A stretch of 64,000 nucleotides of DNA from JBGANR01 sp044222225 (lineage in GTDB: Bacteria; Actinomycetota; Actinomycetes; Mycobacteriales; Mycobacteriaceae). Location: the NCBI GenBank assembly GCA_044222225.1, contig JBGANR010000014.1:62001-126000 (forward strand). Direction: 5' to 3'. Of this stretch, positions 1 through 8,528 are shown in pieces (positions within the stretch are counted from its first letter, which is position 1; the number at the start of each line of letters is the position of its first letter). The translations under genes and the position numbers were made by a program. The notes beneath the pieces are model-generated. The model saw only the letters and a program-made list of their open reading frames with translations, was not told the origin of the DNA and ran no database searches.

Positions 1-1393
1 CAAGTAGTCCGATTGCGGCGGCAAGCAAGTCTGCCCCCGTGACAGACACCATCGGCTCAGACTTGATCTGGGATCGGTGGCCACGCGCCAAAGGCACGTA
101 GCGGTGACTCGCGTCGAGACCGAGGTACTGCCTGACAAGTGCCGCATACGGTCCCGTGACAAACGCGAGTAGGGCATGCACATCATTCCCTGCCGATGCA
201 GCAACGATCATTGCGACTCTTCGAACGCCCTGGGCGAGATCGTCTTCAAAGGCCGTATCCACTGTCGTCTGTCGAGTGAGAAGAGCAAGCAACTTGTGGA
301 GGAGAACCTCTAGTACAAGGGCGGCGAGGAGAGGTTCTGCGTAGGTACCGAAGGCCGATGTGGCGATGATCTCCGAGTGGTGTGTTTCGAACTCGTCGGC
401 ATAGCTGTTTTCAAGGACGTCTCGTTGCGGGCTCTGGATCGTCGGTTGAGCGAAAACGTAAGCCGGATGTGCTGCCTCCCAGCGCCATGGATGATTCACC
501 GCAGCTCGTGTGAAGACATTGAGTAAATCGTTGTCCTGGACCGACAGGCCGAGAATCAGAGAACGATATTTCGTCGTTCGTTCTTGTAACGCCTCTCGCA
601 TGTGTTTGAACGTGTCGTCGCTCTCAAACCTGCTGATCTGGGCGCGAGTGGCGATGATCTTTGCGGCGTAGCGTTTGTGATCCCTCCGTGTCAGGACGGC
701 GCAACCGTGGAACTTTGCAATCTGAGCGAGCGAGTTACCTTCTCGGAGATCCTCAGCTGAGACGTACACATCGAGGAGACCTGGATCGTTCGTGAGCTCT
801 TTCACGGACGTTTCAACCAAGCCATCCCAGTTGCCGGACGCTATTTCTTTGAGGACGCCTTCAGCGACAAGAACTGCGATAAAGCGATGCGCGGCACCTG
901 GTTCCAGATCGTCTGCGCCGTACGTGTTGGGTAGGTCAGCCGCCTTCATCAGGAGGTAGTCACCGGGCTGGTCACCAACGCGTACGCCGAGTACTTGACT
1001 GTAGACACCGCGGAGTGGCTCGGGATCGAGCGGCACCCAGGCCACCTCATCTGCTTCGTACCGTGCGACCTCGGGCGGGAGGTGTGTACTGAGTATTTCC
1101 AGGAGAGCATCCCGGTGTGCTGTGCTGGGAGCCTCGCCAAGTGCACGGTCTCGCAAGAATAGAAGGACACGTCTGAGGACAGCGACGAGATCGGGAACCT
1201 GTTCTCGGGAGATCCCCGAACCCAGCCAGAAGAACCGTTTGCCGTCGACTACGTCACCAACGAGCGCCGCATGCTCATGCTGCAGTGACCGATGTGCATT
1301 GCGAAGCACCAACGCTCCTTCCGGCCGGGGATGCCTGTACCACAGTCTATCGGCGTTGCTGGGTGCGAACGTCGGCTTCGAGGAACCGTCCAC
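1..1393 (-). CDS. SIR2-like NAD-dependent defence-type protein (3' end beyond window)
   Basis: The frame is open from a GTG at 1393 through the left edge, giving at least 464 residues with no stop; the C-terminus is not seen. SIR2-type motifs occur in order: a nucleotide-binding loop GSGIS at residues 58-62, 'ASGNWD' at 185-190 (the N/D motif of the SIR2 fold), and 'KFHG' with His229 in the position of the catalytic histidine. SIR2-like domains of bacterial defence proteins hydrolyse NAD+ to stop phage growth; that role is inferred from family and from the neighbouring AbiE pair. An internal ATG at 949 would drop the GSGIS loop, so the upstream GTG is preferred. Just upstream of the GTG lies a truncated IS481 transposase, so the native promoter may have been replaced. 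Base composition is more AT-rich than the rest of the window, suggesting transfer. Confidence 0.7.
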   Translation of the reverse strand, partial: MDGSSKPTFAPSNADRLWYRHPRPEGALVLRNAHRSLQHEHAALVGDVVDGKRFFWLGSGISREQVPDLVAVLRRVLLFLRDRALGEAPSTAHRDALLEILSTHLPPEVARYEADEVAWVPLDPEPLRGVYSQVLGVRVGDQPGDYLLMKAADLPNTYGADDLEPGAAHRFIAVLVAEGVLKEIASGNWDGLVETSVKELTNDPGLLDVYVSAEDLREGNSLAQIAKFHGCAVLTRRDHKRYAAKIIATRAQISRFESDDTFKHMREALQERTTKYRSLILGLSVQDNDLLNVFTRAAVNHPWRWEAAHPAYVFAQPTIQSPQRDVLENSYADEFETHHSEIIATSAFGTYAEPLLAALVLEVLLHKLLALLTRQTTVDTAFEDDLAQGVRRVAMIVAASAGNDVHALLAFVTGPYAALVRQYLGLDASHRYVPLARGHRSQIKSEPMVSVTGADLLAAAIGLL

Positions 1394-1404
1394 TGGCTTC
1401 GACG

Positions 1405-2051
1405 CCCGTTGTCGGTCATAGCCGCGGTGACGTTGACGCCGATCGCGGCGAAGAAGGCGTTGGCTGGTTCCCAGAATCCGGCGGCGGTCTCTTGTCGTTC
1501 GTCGTCGAGGATCTCCGAGTATGTCGATGTGGATGAGGTCGCCGGGGGCTTTCATCTCGTAGCGGACCGGTGTCGGGCGACATACCGGTAGTCCGGTGGC
1601 GTGGTCGAGGTCGGCGAGCAGGGGCATGTGGTACTGGGTCAGGACGCGCGCGACTGTCGAGCGTGCCATGACCGAGGTGGTAGGCGATGCGATGCGGTCC
1701 CCACCGGCGGGCGAAGCGTAGGGCGATGATCCGTCGTTCGGTTCGCCGGTCCAGTCGCGTCGGTGAGGTGTGTGGTCATGAACTGCGGTCGGTCAGTTGT
1801 TGGCCGGCTCGGTAGCGGTTGGCCCATCGCTTCGCGGTTGTCGGTGAGCATTGGAATCGTTCTGCAGCGCGCCGTGGGACCATCGGTCCTCGACGATCAG
1901 AACAGCGAGCCTGCGACGACCCTCCGGGGTCAGTAGTGCGTTAACGTGAGTCACGAAGACCTCCGTGGCGTGGATGGTGAGTGTGGTAACCCACATCCTG
2001 CCCGGAGGTCTTCGCTCACCTCAGGTGTTCACAACCTGCCGGAGAAGAACA
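1405..2051 (-). pseudogene. Degraded IS481-family transposase and right terminal repeat
   Basis: The minus strand from 1996 begins 'MWVTTLTIHATEVFVTHVN', matching the start of the intact IS481 transposase at 30202-31218. Around 1405-1520 the reading resumes with 'SEILDDERQETAAGFW' and 'MTDNG', again as in the intact copy, but frames are broken in between and roughly 140 bases are missing. It stops abruptly at MTDNG (1405-1419), and the SIR2-like start lies 12 bases further on. The outer end (to 2051, 'GAAGAACA') resembles the inverted repeat of the intact element. It is a different, older element (the sequences differ widely), truncated at its catalytic end and surely inactive. The 225 bases to the next gene show nothing recognisable. 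Confidence 0.75.
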
Positions 2052-2276
2052 GTTAGCGCTCGGCGGTCCCTGTAGGGGAGGGTTGCTTAGCAGTACATAG
2101 AATGTCGCCGTGGCGTACTGCCCGAGCGCTTGACGGATCAAGCAAGACGCGTTCCGGATCGATTTCGACGGTGTGTACCTCACGGCCAGTTCATCGGTCT
2201 TGCGGACCGTGAGGTAGCCGACCAGGGACAAGCATCGGCGTGCCCGATTGTGCCCGCGGATTGTTAGGGTATTTCG

Positions 2277-3731
2277 CTAGCCGAGAAAGTAGGCAAGGAC
2301 CTTCTCGTCGGAATCCAGGATCTCTTCCAAAGCCACGCCGAGCTCCAGCGCGAGCTCGACCGATCCGAGGAGGGCGACCTCCACGTCAGGTGAGAAAGCC
2401 CGTGCGAGCACGATGAGGTAGTCGGACATGCATGCGTCGAGCTTTTCGATGAGTTTCTGGTACTCGGCGGCGAGCTTCTCGTCGAGCACGTGTTGTTCGT
2501 CGAGGTAACGCTTGATCAGCGCAGCCTCCCGTGTGGAGAGAGAGGACGAGACGGCCTGATACATGACGGTGCCGACAGTATTGCCGATCACGGCCCCGAG
2601 GATCGGCACCGGGATGAGCGCCTGACCGACAAACGAGGACAGGGCGCTGATGGCGGCTTCCAGGGAGACGAGCTCTGCGTTCTCGATGAACTCCGACTCG
2701 TCGATCTCACCACGGCGGAGTTTGTTCGCCTGTTCGGCGATGCCGAAGGCGGCGGTGACGATCGAGCTGGCGACAGCTGCGGACGTAGCGGTGAAGTTCG
2801 TGAGCGAGTAGACACTGAGACCTCGGACGCCACCCTTGACGAAACCGAAGCCGGTGTCGCCCGCGATATCGATCCAGTCTTCGCTGGTGAACTCCTTGAG
2901 CTTCTTACCTTCACGGAGCTTCTTGACCACAGCTAGTACGAAGACGGTCCCGCCTTCGACGACGGCGCCCGTAAGGGTGGCCTTCGCGCTCTCCTGCGAT
3001 GTCGGCCGGCTTTTCTGGTGGGCCGCGTCCCGCAGAGACTGGTCGGTGGAGCGGATGGACTCCTTCTCCGCCTCCAGCGTCGAGCCGTAGGCGCCTCTTT
3101 GCACCTCGTGGTACTCGAGGGTTGAGGGTTCGAGCGACTCGATGCCGACAGAGCCCTCCTCGAAGAATGCCTGGGCCCGCGTCCAGTCTTTGTGCGATAG
3201 GCCGTCGCCGTTGCGTGTCAGGAACGTGCCCGCCTCCTCGGATGGCATGGAGTGTAGCTTCTTTATCGCTTCGAAGTGATCGCGTGGGATCTGGTATTTT
3301 CCGCCGTTCTTGACGAAGTCGGGATATTTTTCGAGGTGCTCTGCGATCGCGCCGAGGCCGAAGCGACCGCCGGCCGCGACGAACTTCTGCTGGATCTCCA
3401 CGCCGCCGCGCATCAGGTCCACCGGGCCGTTGTCGTTCACCCACTGGTAAACGGTGCCCTCACCGCGGATCTGGCTCCGAGCGTTGCCGACGCCCACCTC
3501 TGCAATCTCGGCGATGAAGCCGTGCATGCCCTTCAATCCGCCGCGATTGGTGGCGATCAGTTCGAGGTCGATCTTTCTGATCGCGTCATCGAGGCTGGTG
3601 AGCGCTTCCAGGAGGTTCACGTTCTGCTGGCTCAGCAGGTTATCCATCCGGAGTTGATTGAGGTAGTTCACCCAAGCAGCGACGGCCTGTTCCTGGTTGC
3701 TCTTCGTGAGATTTGTTACGTCACTCATCAT
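2277..3731 (-). CDS. Unknown protein with membrane-type helices, second gene of a two-gene module
   Basis: A 484-residue protein that I do not recognise. The N-terminal half is charged and helical. Three hydrophobic stretches lie at about 255-270, 305-335 and 355-390; the last is Gly/Pro-rich ('PVPILGAVIGNTVGTVMYQ'). The C-terminal 90 residues are acidic and helical. The start ATG-ATG overlaps the stop of the upstream gene (3721-4776) by about 11 bases, so the two are translationally coupled and probably act together. The position between a SIR2-like gene and an AbiE pair suggests a role in defence, perhaps a membrane effector with its partner, but no catalytic motif supports this. Confidence refers to being a real gene. 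Confidence 0.8.
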   Translation of the reverse strand: MMSDVTNLTKSNQEQAVAAWVNYLNQLRMDNLLSQQNVNLLEALTSLDDAIRKIDLELIATNRGGLKGMHGFIAEIAEVGVGNARSQIRGEGTVYQWVNDNGPVDLMRGGVEIQQKFVAAGGRFGLGAIAEHLEKYPDFVKNGGKYQIPRDHFEAIKKLHSMPSEEAGTFLTRNGDGLSHKDWTRAQAFFEEGSVGIESLEPSTLEYHEVQRGAYGSTLEAEKESIRSTDQSLRDAAHQKSRPTSQESAKATLTGAVVEGGTVFVLAVVKKLREGKKLKEFTSEDWIDIAGDTGFGFVKGGVRGLSVYSLTNFTATSAAVASSIVTAAFGIAEQANKLRRGEIDESEFIENAELVSLEAAISALSSFVGQALIPVPILGAVIGNTVGTVMYQAVSSSLSTREAALIKRYLDEQHVLDEKLAAEYQKLIEKLDACMSDYLIVLARAFSPDVEVALLGSVELALELGVALEEILDSDEKVLAYFLG

Positions 3732-4776
3732 CGGCGTCCTGCTCGATGCGCTTACTCAGCAGAGCCGCGCAAGACTTCGTGTTGTTCACCAGTACGGCGA
3801 GCCGAGATTGCTGAGGTGCAGACAGCGCTCGGAAGTCGGCGTTGAAGAACGCCAGGGCGGCGCCGTAGCTCCTCATGAGTGACTCGCGGAGGGAGGTCGT
3901 GCGCTGCAGGAGGTCGTCGATTTGGGCATCCATGACCTTGACGAGCGCGGTGTTCTGCTTCACCGCCATCAGCGCCTCATGTTTTGCCTCGTGGTTCTCG
4001 AACCTCTCCTTGGTGAACAGGGCGATCGAAGCGAGGAGGGTAGCCCCAGCGACCGTCCAGCCGATGGGACCTGCGAGTGCGAGCAGGGCACCGCCTGCAG
4101 CAGTGCCTCCGCCTCCGGCTGCGAGAGTCCCTCCTCCGAGCCAGGCCAGAGCAGCCTTGGTCGCGGCGGCGCCGGAAAGCGCGGAGATCGCGGTGCCGGT
4201 CGACGCTGTGCCGAAGGTGGTGGCGACCCACATCGCCGCTGTCGGGGCCATGCTCGCGACCGCAGCGCCCGCGGTGAACCCGGCGCCGGCACCGGCAGCC
4301 GACTTTCGCGCGGCTTCGAGGTCCTTCCGTGCGAACTCTTCCGCCTCGAGGAACTGAGCCTTGCGGACATCGATCTCGTCGAAGTCGGTCTCGAACGACT
4401 TCGGGGTGTTGGCGATGCTGTTCACCAGCAGTTCGACGAGTTCGATCAGGTCCGTCGAGCGCTCGCGTTGGCGTAGGAGGGAGAGTCCGTTGTCGTTCAT
4501 CGCGGTGAACGCGCCGTTGTACTCGGCTATGGCCAGCTCGTAAGGGTCCGGTTTCTTTGCGGTCAGCTTCTCGATGGTCTCCACAGCAGCGTCCTTGAGA
4601 CCGCTGGCCTGTCCGACCAGTTGTTCTGAGGTGCTCCGCGTGAACTTACCGATGTCGTCGACGGCCTTGCCAAGGCTCCTGAGCAGCTCAACCATCGCGA
4701 TATCCTGACTCCGTCGCTGTTCTCCTACCGACAAGAGAGTATCGACCACGAGTGACGAGATGGACGCGAAGTGCAC
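3721..4776 (-). CDS. Unknown protein with glycine-rich membrane-inserting segment, first gene of a two-gene module
   Basis: A 351-residue protein of unrecognised family. Residues 1-160 are helical and charged with coiled-coil character ('EFARKDLEAARKSA'). Residues 160-254 form a long Ala/Gly-rich hydrophobic region ('LGGGTLAAGGGGTAAGGALL' lies within it), of the glycine-zipper hairpin type seen in pore-forming or membrane-remodelling proteins. Residues 255-351 are again helical. No GTPase, nuclease or kinase motif is visible. The stop overlaps the start of the following gene at 3731. The pair looks like a self-contained cassette inside a defence-like region; toxicity or immunity roles are only inference. 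Confidence 0.8.
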   Translation of the reverse strand: MHFASISSLVVDTLLSVGEQRRSQDIAMVELLRSLGKAVDDIGKFTRSTSEQLVGQASGLKDAAVETIEKLTAKKPDPYELAIAEYNGAFTAMNDNGLSLLRQRERSTDLIELVELLVNSIANTPKSFETDFDEIDVRKAQFLEAEEFARKDLEAARKSAAGAGAGFTAGAAVASMAPTAAMWVATTFGTASTGTAISALSGAAATKAALAWLGGGTLAAGGGGTAAGGALLALAGPIGWTVAGATLLASIALFTKERFENHEAKHEALMAVKQNTALVKVMDAQIDDLLQRTTSLRESLMRSYGAALAFFNADFRALSAPQQSRLAVLVNNTKSCAALLSKRIEQDADDE

Positions 4777-4867
4777 GACTCATGAACGTGGACTTCACCC
4801 GAAGCGGAGACGGTGAGTGATCGGTATGGGTGGCGGTTATGCCCGAATCTATTCGGGGATGGACCTG

Positions 4868-5737
4868 CTACGTGCGAGGCGGCGGGGTGTCGCCGTGACT
4901 GAATACCGGGTCCAGGTAGGAGGCCACCAGCGTCATCTGCTGGTCGAGGTCTGCTTCGCAGATCGTTTCCAGTCGTTCTTTGCGTCGCCATGCCGCCCAC
5001 TTGGCCTGACCGATCTGCCCGTAGCCGATAATATGCGGTGCGATGGGTTCGAGGGCGACGCCGCGGTAGTGGGCTACCGCACGCGCCGAGCGGAGCAGTT
5101 CGTCGGAGTTGATGCCTTGCTTGGCGAGCTGGACGATGTCGACGTAGTCGCGCCATCGGGTGCTGGTGATCCCGCGTTCTAGGATGGTGACGCCTTTCTC
5201 AGCGATCGTGGTCTCGGGCGCGTAGCCGAGCAGCACGATCGGATCACCCAAGACGCGATCGATGCGTACCCGGCGTGGCGCGGGCACGATCGGATCTCCG
5301 GTGGAGACATCCCATGCAGCGGTGCCCTTCCACGGTCCGATCAACACACTGACTCGCAAACGGAATCCGGGGTAGTCGGCATGTTCGCGGATCTCCTGCA
5401 CGCCGATCGAGTCCACATCGAACACGACGCCGTCGTCCACTTCGGTGGCGGCGATATCGTGCACCACCGAGATGAGGTGATCGGCGGTCACGTCCGCCGC
5501 TACGGCGTTCGCGTCGGCATCCTTCGTTGGGCGCCGCACGCCGTAGGCAGCCAGCAAGATCCCGCCTTTGAGCACGAAGCCCTCGGCATGGGAGGTGCGA
5601 GCGAGGCGATCCAGGAACGACTCCAACGTGTGCCGGATCAGAAATTCCTGCGTCGGGGCACCGCGCATGCCGCTCTTCGCGGCGGCCGAACGTGCCGCAG
5701 ATTGGATACGGCGGAACACCTCATCGCCGGTGGTCAT
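4868..5737 (-). CDS. abiEii: AbiEii/AbiGii-type nucleotidyltransferase toxin
   Basis: A 289-residue member of the AbiEii family, the toxin half of type IV toxin-antitoxin / abortive-infection pairs. The nucleotidyltransferase core is visible: 'GFVLKGGILLAAYGV' followed by 'TKDADANAVA', the counterpart of the GG...DxD motif that binds metal and NTP. Later, 'ETTIAEKGVTILERG' and 'RWRDYVDI' match the conserved Lys and (R/K)DxxD motifs of the family. The ATG at 5737 overlaps the stop of the upstream AbiEi gene (ATGA), the usual arrangement. A longer frame upstream overlaps AbiEi and is not used. In the family, the enzyme modifies RNA or nucleotides and halts growth on phage infection. Confidence 0.85.
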   Translation of the reverse strand: MTTGDEVFRRIQSAARSAAAKSGMRGAPTQEFLIRHTLESFLDRLARTSHAEGFVLKGGILLAAYGVRRPTKDADANAVAADVTADHLISVVHDIAATEVDDGVVFDVDSIGVQEIREHADYPGFRLRVSVLIGPWKGTAAWDVSTGDPIVPAPRRVRIDRVLGDPIVLLGYAPETTIAEKGVTILERGITSTRWRDYVDIVQLAKQGINSDELLRSARAVAHYRGVALEPIAPHIIGYGQIGQAKWAAWRRKERLETICEADLDQQMTLVASYLDPVFSHGDTPPPRT

Positions 5738-6291
5738 GTCAGTGCCTCCAATGCCTGAAGAACGGGAGACTTCGCTCGAGGTAGGCGAGAGGTGATCGCC
5801 ATCAGCCGAGCGGGCTTCCCGCCCAGGCGCAGCCATTCCTTCAGCGCTTCCCGCGCTAATTCGTACCCGATCTCACCGCGTAGCCGGAACGCGTCCACGA
5901 TCGATCGCTCGGGCGAGTAGATCCCGATCATCTGATCCGTGCCTGGAATCGCGATCTCTTCTCGGCCGATGTTGAACGTGGCCCGGTCGAATTGGTGCCA
6001 CGCGATCGCACCGGTGCTCACCGGCGTTCGCGATCCGCGAGGGATCGCGACATCCAGTGCGGCGGGGATCGTGTCGGTCAGATCGTGATGGGCGAGCGCC
6101 GACGTCAGGCAGATCGTCGCATCCGGGCGGCGGGTCGCGGCCTCGATGAGATCCCAGTCCGCCACCGGTGAGTCCGCCGATAGGTAGATGCCGCGAGCGA
6201 TCCGTTCCAGCCGCCCCGCGCGCGCTGCGCGATACAAGGCGCTACGCGACAGGCCGGCCCGCCCGGCCGTGCTTGGTCTCAACGTGGACAT
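5734..6291 (-). CDS. abiEi: AbiEi family antitoxin / autorepressor
   Basis: A 185-residue protein. The first 45 residues hold a short winged-helix-like segment ('GLSRSALYRAARAGRLERI') followed by 'ARGIYLSAD', the typical AbiEi start ('G.L.R..RGlY'). The middle part ('TICLTSALAHHDLTDTIP') and 'SPERSIVDAFRLR' match the AbiEi C-terminal domain. AbiEi antitoxins bind inverted repeats in their own promoter and neutralise the AbiEii transferase. The ATG at 6291 starts at the HTH; the frame continues upstream to 6633 through a TetR remnant, which shows that an upstream gene was fused or deleted here rather than that the antitoxin is longer. Confidence 0.82.
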   Translation of the reverse strand: MSTLRPSTAGRAGLSRSALYRAARAGRLERIARGIYLSADSPVADWDLIEAATRRPDATICLTSALAHHDLTDTIPAALDVAIPRGSRTPVSTGAIAWHQFDRATFNIGREEIAIPGTDQMIGIYSPERSIVDAFRLRGEIGYELAREALKEWLRLGGKPARLMAITSRLPRAKSPVLQALEALT

Positions 6292-6414
6292 CGCGGCCAC
6301 CTCCCGATCGACCGAAACGTATACACGTAAGAGTACCTGATGACGAATCGTGCCGTTCTGAGCCGCTGCAGGGCCTGGATCACTGCTTCGAGGCGGAGTG
6401 CGTAACCGTGCAGG

Positions 6415-6633
6415 AATGCACGAGCTCCGGCGTCGGAGGTGGTCGGCGATCTCTTTGCGGACGCGCAGCGGCCCGACCTCCTGCCAGGCGCGCAGCGTGG
6501 CTTCGGGGATGTGGTCGGCGTCGGCGATGACCTGCCGCACGAGCGCGAAGTGCGGCGCTGGTTGCGCCCATGCTCGGCCGAACTCGATCAGGTCGTCTTC
6601 GATGTCGACGATCTTGCCGAGAAGGCGTTGCAC
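6415..6633 (-). pseudogene. TetR-family regulator remnant (C-terminal part)
   Basis: The minus-strand frame starting at 6633 reads 'FGRAWAQPAPHFALVRQVIA' and 'LRAWQEVGPLRVRKEIADHL', which resembles the ligand-binding C-terminal half of TetR regulators. The DNA-binding half is missing, and the frame runs on into the AbiEi gene. It lies back to back with an MFS remnant, suggesting the residue of a TetR/efflux pair. Confidence 0.5.
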
Positions 6634-6654
6634 GGTGATGGATTCGTGTTCATC

Positions 6655-7077
6655 CAGCGACGGGCAGCCGGCCCCGTCCTTGATCTGTCGCTGTTGCAGC
6701 AGCGCCGGTTCATGGGGTGGCTGCTGGCTGCGGCCGCCATGTCAGCCGGGTTCGTCGGCGTTCTCGCCTTCCTGCCCAGCTACCTCCGAGACCCCGCCGG
6801 ACTCACCGCCGCACAGAACAGGCTCGTGATGATCCTGCCCACCCTGCCGATGATGCTCATGCCCGTCGCCGGCAGTCGCCTGATCAGCCACGGCACACCG
6901 CCGGTACTGCTGATCACCGGTGCCTTGCTCGCCATTGCCGCAGGCAATGGGTGGCTGACCATCCTGCACCCCGAGGTGACGCCGCTCGGGCTCGCCGGGC
7001 CGCTCAGTGCTGTGCCTCGCCGCCGCAATCGGAACCGCGATCCTGCTCAGCCGGTGTGGGCCGCGGAACGCCACTGA
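6655..7077 (+). pseudogene. MFS transporter remnant
   Basis: The plus-strand frame reads 'GPVLDLSLLQQRRFMGWLLA' and 'FVGVLAFLPSYLRDPAGLTA', the start of the second half of a drug/proton antiporter of the major facilitator superfamily, through three or four membrane segments. It ends in a frame-disrupted tail at 7077. The first half (about 200 residues) and the last helices are absent, so it cannot make a working transporter. The neighbouring inverted TetR remnant suggests a former regulator/efflux pair broken when the AbiE genes or adjacent DNA arrived. Confidence 0.6.
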
Positions 7078-7152
7078 GCGGTCGGAGTTGCCGTTCTGAG
7101 CTGAGCGAACCTGAGTGCATACGTGTTGGTGGGCGTGATCGACCAGGAGAAC

Positions 7153-7758
7153 TCAGTAGCCGATGACCTGGCGGATGAGGACCAGATGGATGCGGCCGGG
7201 CATCTCGCCGTAGATCTCCAGCGTCTTGTTGAGGCGGCTGTTCTGCCCGTATGCCTGCAGGGCCCGCGCGTTCTCCAGGAGCAGGCTGTGCTCGCGGACG
7301 CGCCGGCGTGCGGTCTCCAGATCCGGCACGACCTTCTGCAGCCCGGCGACCAGGATCACGTGGTCGGCACCCCAGGCCAAGGTCGCGAACTGGCTGCCGG
7401 ACGCGGAGCCGATCAGCAACTCGCCGTCCTCGGTGATGGCGTGCACACTGCCGAGTGCGTAGTCCGGGGCGGCGGCGATCTCCTTCATCTGACGGCTGGC
7501 GTAGTTCTGCGCCGTCATCTGGAGACGGACCGACTCGTACGGCCCGTCGGCGGCGTCGATCCCAGCCGAGATACCGGTCTCATCCAGCGTGACCGACGTG
7601 TTCTTCCAGACCCTCGCGCCGTGCGGGATACGGGCCAGCACCGCCTTCCGTGCGGCCGTCGGGTCGTCCACGACCTCGACCGTGAAGCCGTGCGACTCCA
7701 GCGCGGACACGGTCGCGGCGATGGTCTGCTCGTCGGGTAGGGCATCGAACTCGGACAT
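7153..7758 (-). CDS. LUD domain protein (lactate-utilisation LutC-like)
   Basis: A 201-residue protein made of one LUD domain (former DUF162): 'IPHGARVWKNTSVTLDETGI' near residue 43 and 'ITEDGELLIGSASGSQFATL' near residue 108, with 'HVILVAGLQKVVPDLETA'. LutC-type proteins work with LutA/LutB iron-sulfur proteins in L-lactate oxidation, but no such partners are present; stand-alone LUD proteins of this size are common in actinobacteria and of unknown substrate. It is divergent from the TetR gene at 7871, which probably represses it through the inverted repeat at 7779-7798. Confidence 0.8.
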   Translation of the reverse strand: MSEFDALPDEQTIAATVSALESHGFTVEVVDDPTAARKAVLARIPHGARVWKNTSVTLDETGISAGIDAADGPYESVRLQMTAQNYASRQMKEIAAAPDYALGSVHAITEDGELLIGSASGSQFATLAWGADHVILVAGLQKVVPDLETARRRVREHSLLLENARALQAYGQNSRLNKTLEIYGEMPGRIHLVLIRQVIGY

Positions 7759-7778
7759 GTCATCTCATTCCTGTCAGT

Positions 7779-7798
7779 AAGCGGACTCTACCCCGCTT
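7779..7798. promoter_or_regulatory. Inverted repeat between LUD and TetR genes (candidate operator)
   Basis: AAGCGG and CCGCTT are perfect 6-base arms separated by 8 bases, in the divergent promoter region between the two genes. The size and position fit a TetR dimer site; binding is inferred. Confidence 0.5.
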
Positions 7799-7870
7799 CT
7801 GAAGTGATACGTTACCCCGGTTATGCTCGGACGCAAGTCCAGCAGGTTGGAGCAGTGGATGGAGGTGCGC

Positions 7871-8452
7871 GTGAACACCGAGCGGGCTGACGCCGCGCGG
7901 AACCGGGCGGCACTGATCGCGACGGCACGCGAGATGCTGACCGATGTCGGCATCGAACAGATCACGATGGATGCCCTTGCCGAACGTTCCGGCCTGGGGA
8001 AGGGGACGGTGTTCCGGCGGTTCAAGACGCGATCGGGCATCTTCATGGCCCTGCTGGGCGATGGCGAGCGGGCTTTCCAGGAGCGTGTGCTCTCCGGCCC
8101 TCCGCCGCTCGGGCCCGGTGCCGAGCCACTGGACCGACTCGTCGCATTCGGGCCCGCGCGTCTGCGGTTTCTGTCGGAGAACCGCGAGATAGCGCGCGCG
8201 GCCCTGGACGGACGTACACCCGTTCCCTTCGGCCCGCCGGCCATGATGACTCAGAGGCACCTTCGGATGCTGCTGCAGCAGATCGGGACCGATGCCGCGG
8301 ACCTGGATATTCTCGCGATGCAGCTCACCGCGGCCCTGGATGTGCCGTTGCTGCTCTACACCGCGCCGGAAGTCGGCGAGCATCCCGAGAAGACGTTCGA
8401 GGACCGACTCGCCCGCGGTTGGGAAGACCTCGTCAGTCGGCTGTCTCGCTGA
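7871..8452 (+). CDS. TetR/AcrR family regulator
   Basis: A 193-residue regulator. The helix-turn-helix is 'ITMDALAERSGLGKGTVFRR' near residues 35-55, followed by a variable helical domain. The frame is open from an ATG at 7823, but a GTG at 7871 has a GGAGG five bases upstream and gives the usual short lead before the HTH, so it is chosen. It is divergent from the LUD gene with an inverted repeat between them. The ligand is unknown. Confidence 0.85.
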   Translation: MNTERADAARNRAALIATAREMLTDVGIEQITMDALAERSGLGKGTVFRRFKTRSGIFMALLGDGERAFQERVLSGPPPLGPGAEPLDRLVAFGPARLRFLSENREIARAALDGRTPVPFGPPAMMTQRHLRMLLQQIGTDAADLDILAMQLTAALDVPLLLYTAPEVGEHPEKTFEDRLARGWEDLVSRLSR

Positions 8453-8528
8453 CTTCGCCCCCGTGCCAGGTTTCCGACGACGAGCCACGTCTTTTCACGG
8501 TCGCGCTGCACGCGTCATGCGTTCTTGC

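Noticed and set aside
949..1170. 73-residue minus-strand frame ending at the internal ATG of the SIR2-like gene
   Set aside because: It lies in another frame wholly inside the SIR2-like coding region, where the longer frame shows family motifs.
2016..2231. 71-residue minus-strand frame ('SLVGYLTVRKTDELAVRY')
   Set aside because: It overlaps the end of the IS481 remnant, has no ribosome site and no recognised family; left out as a gene.
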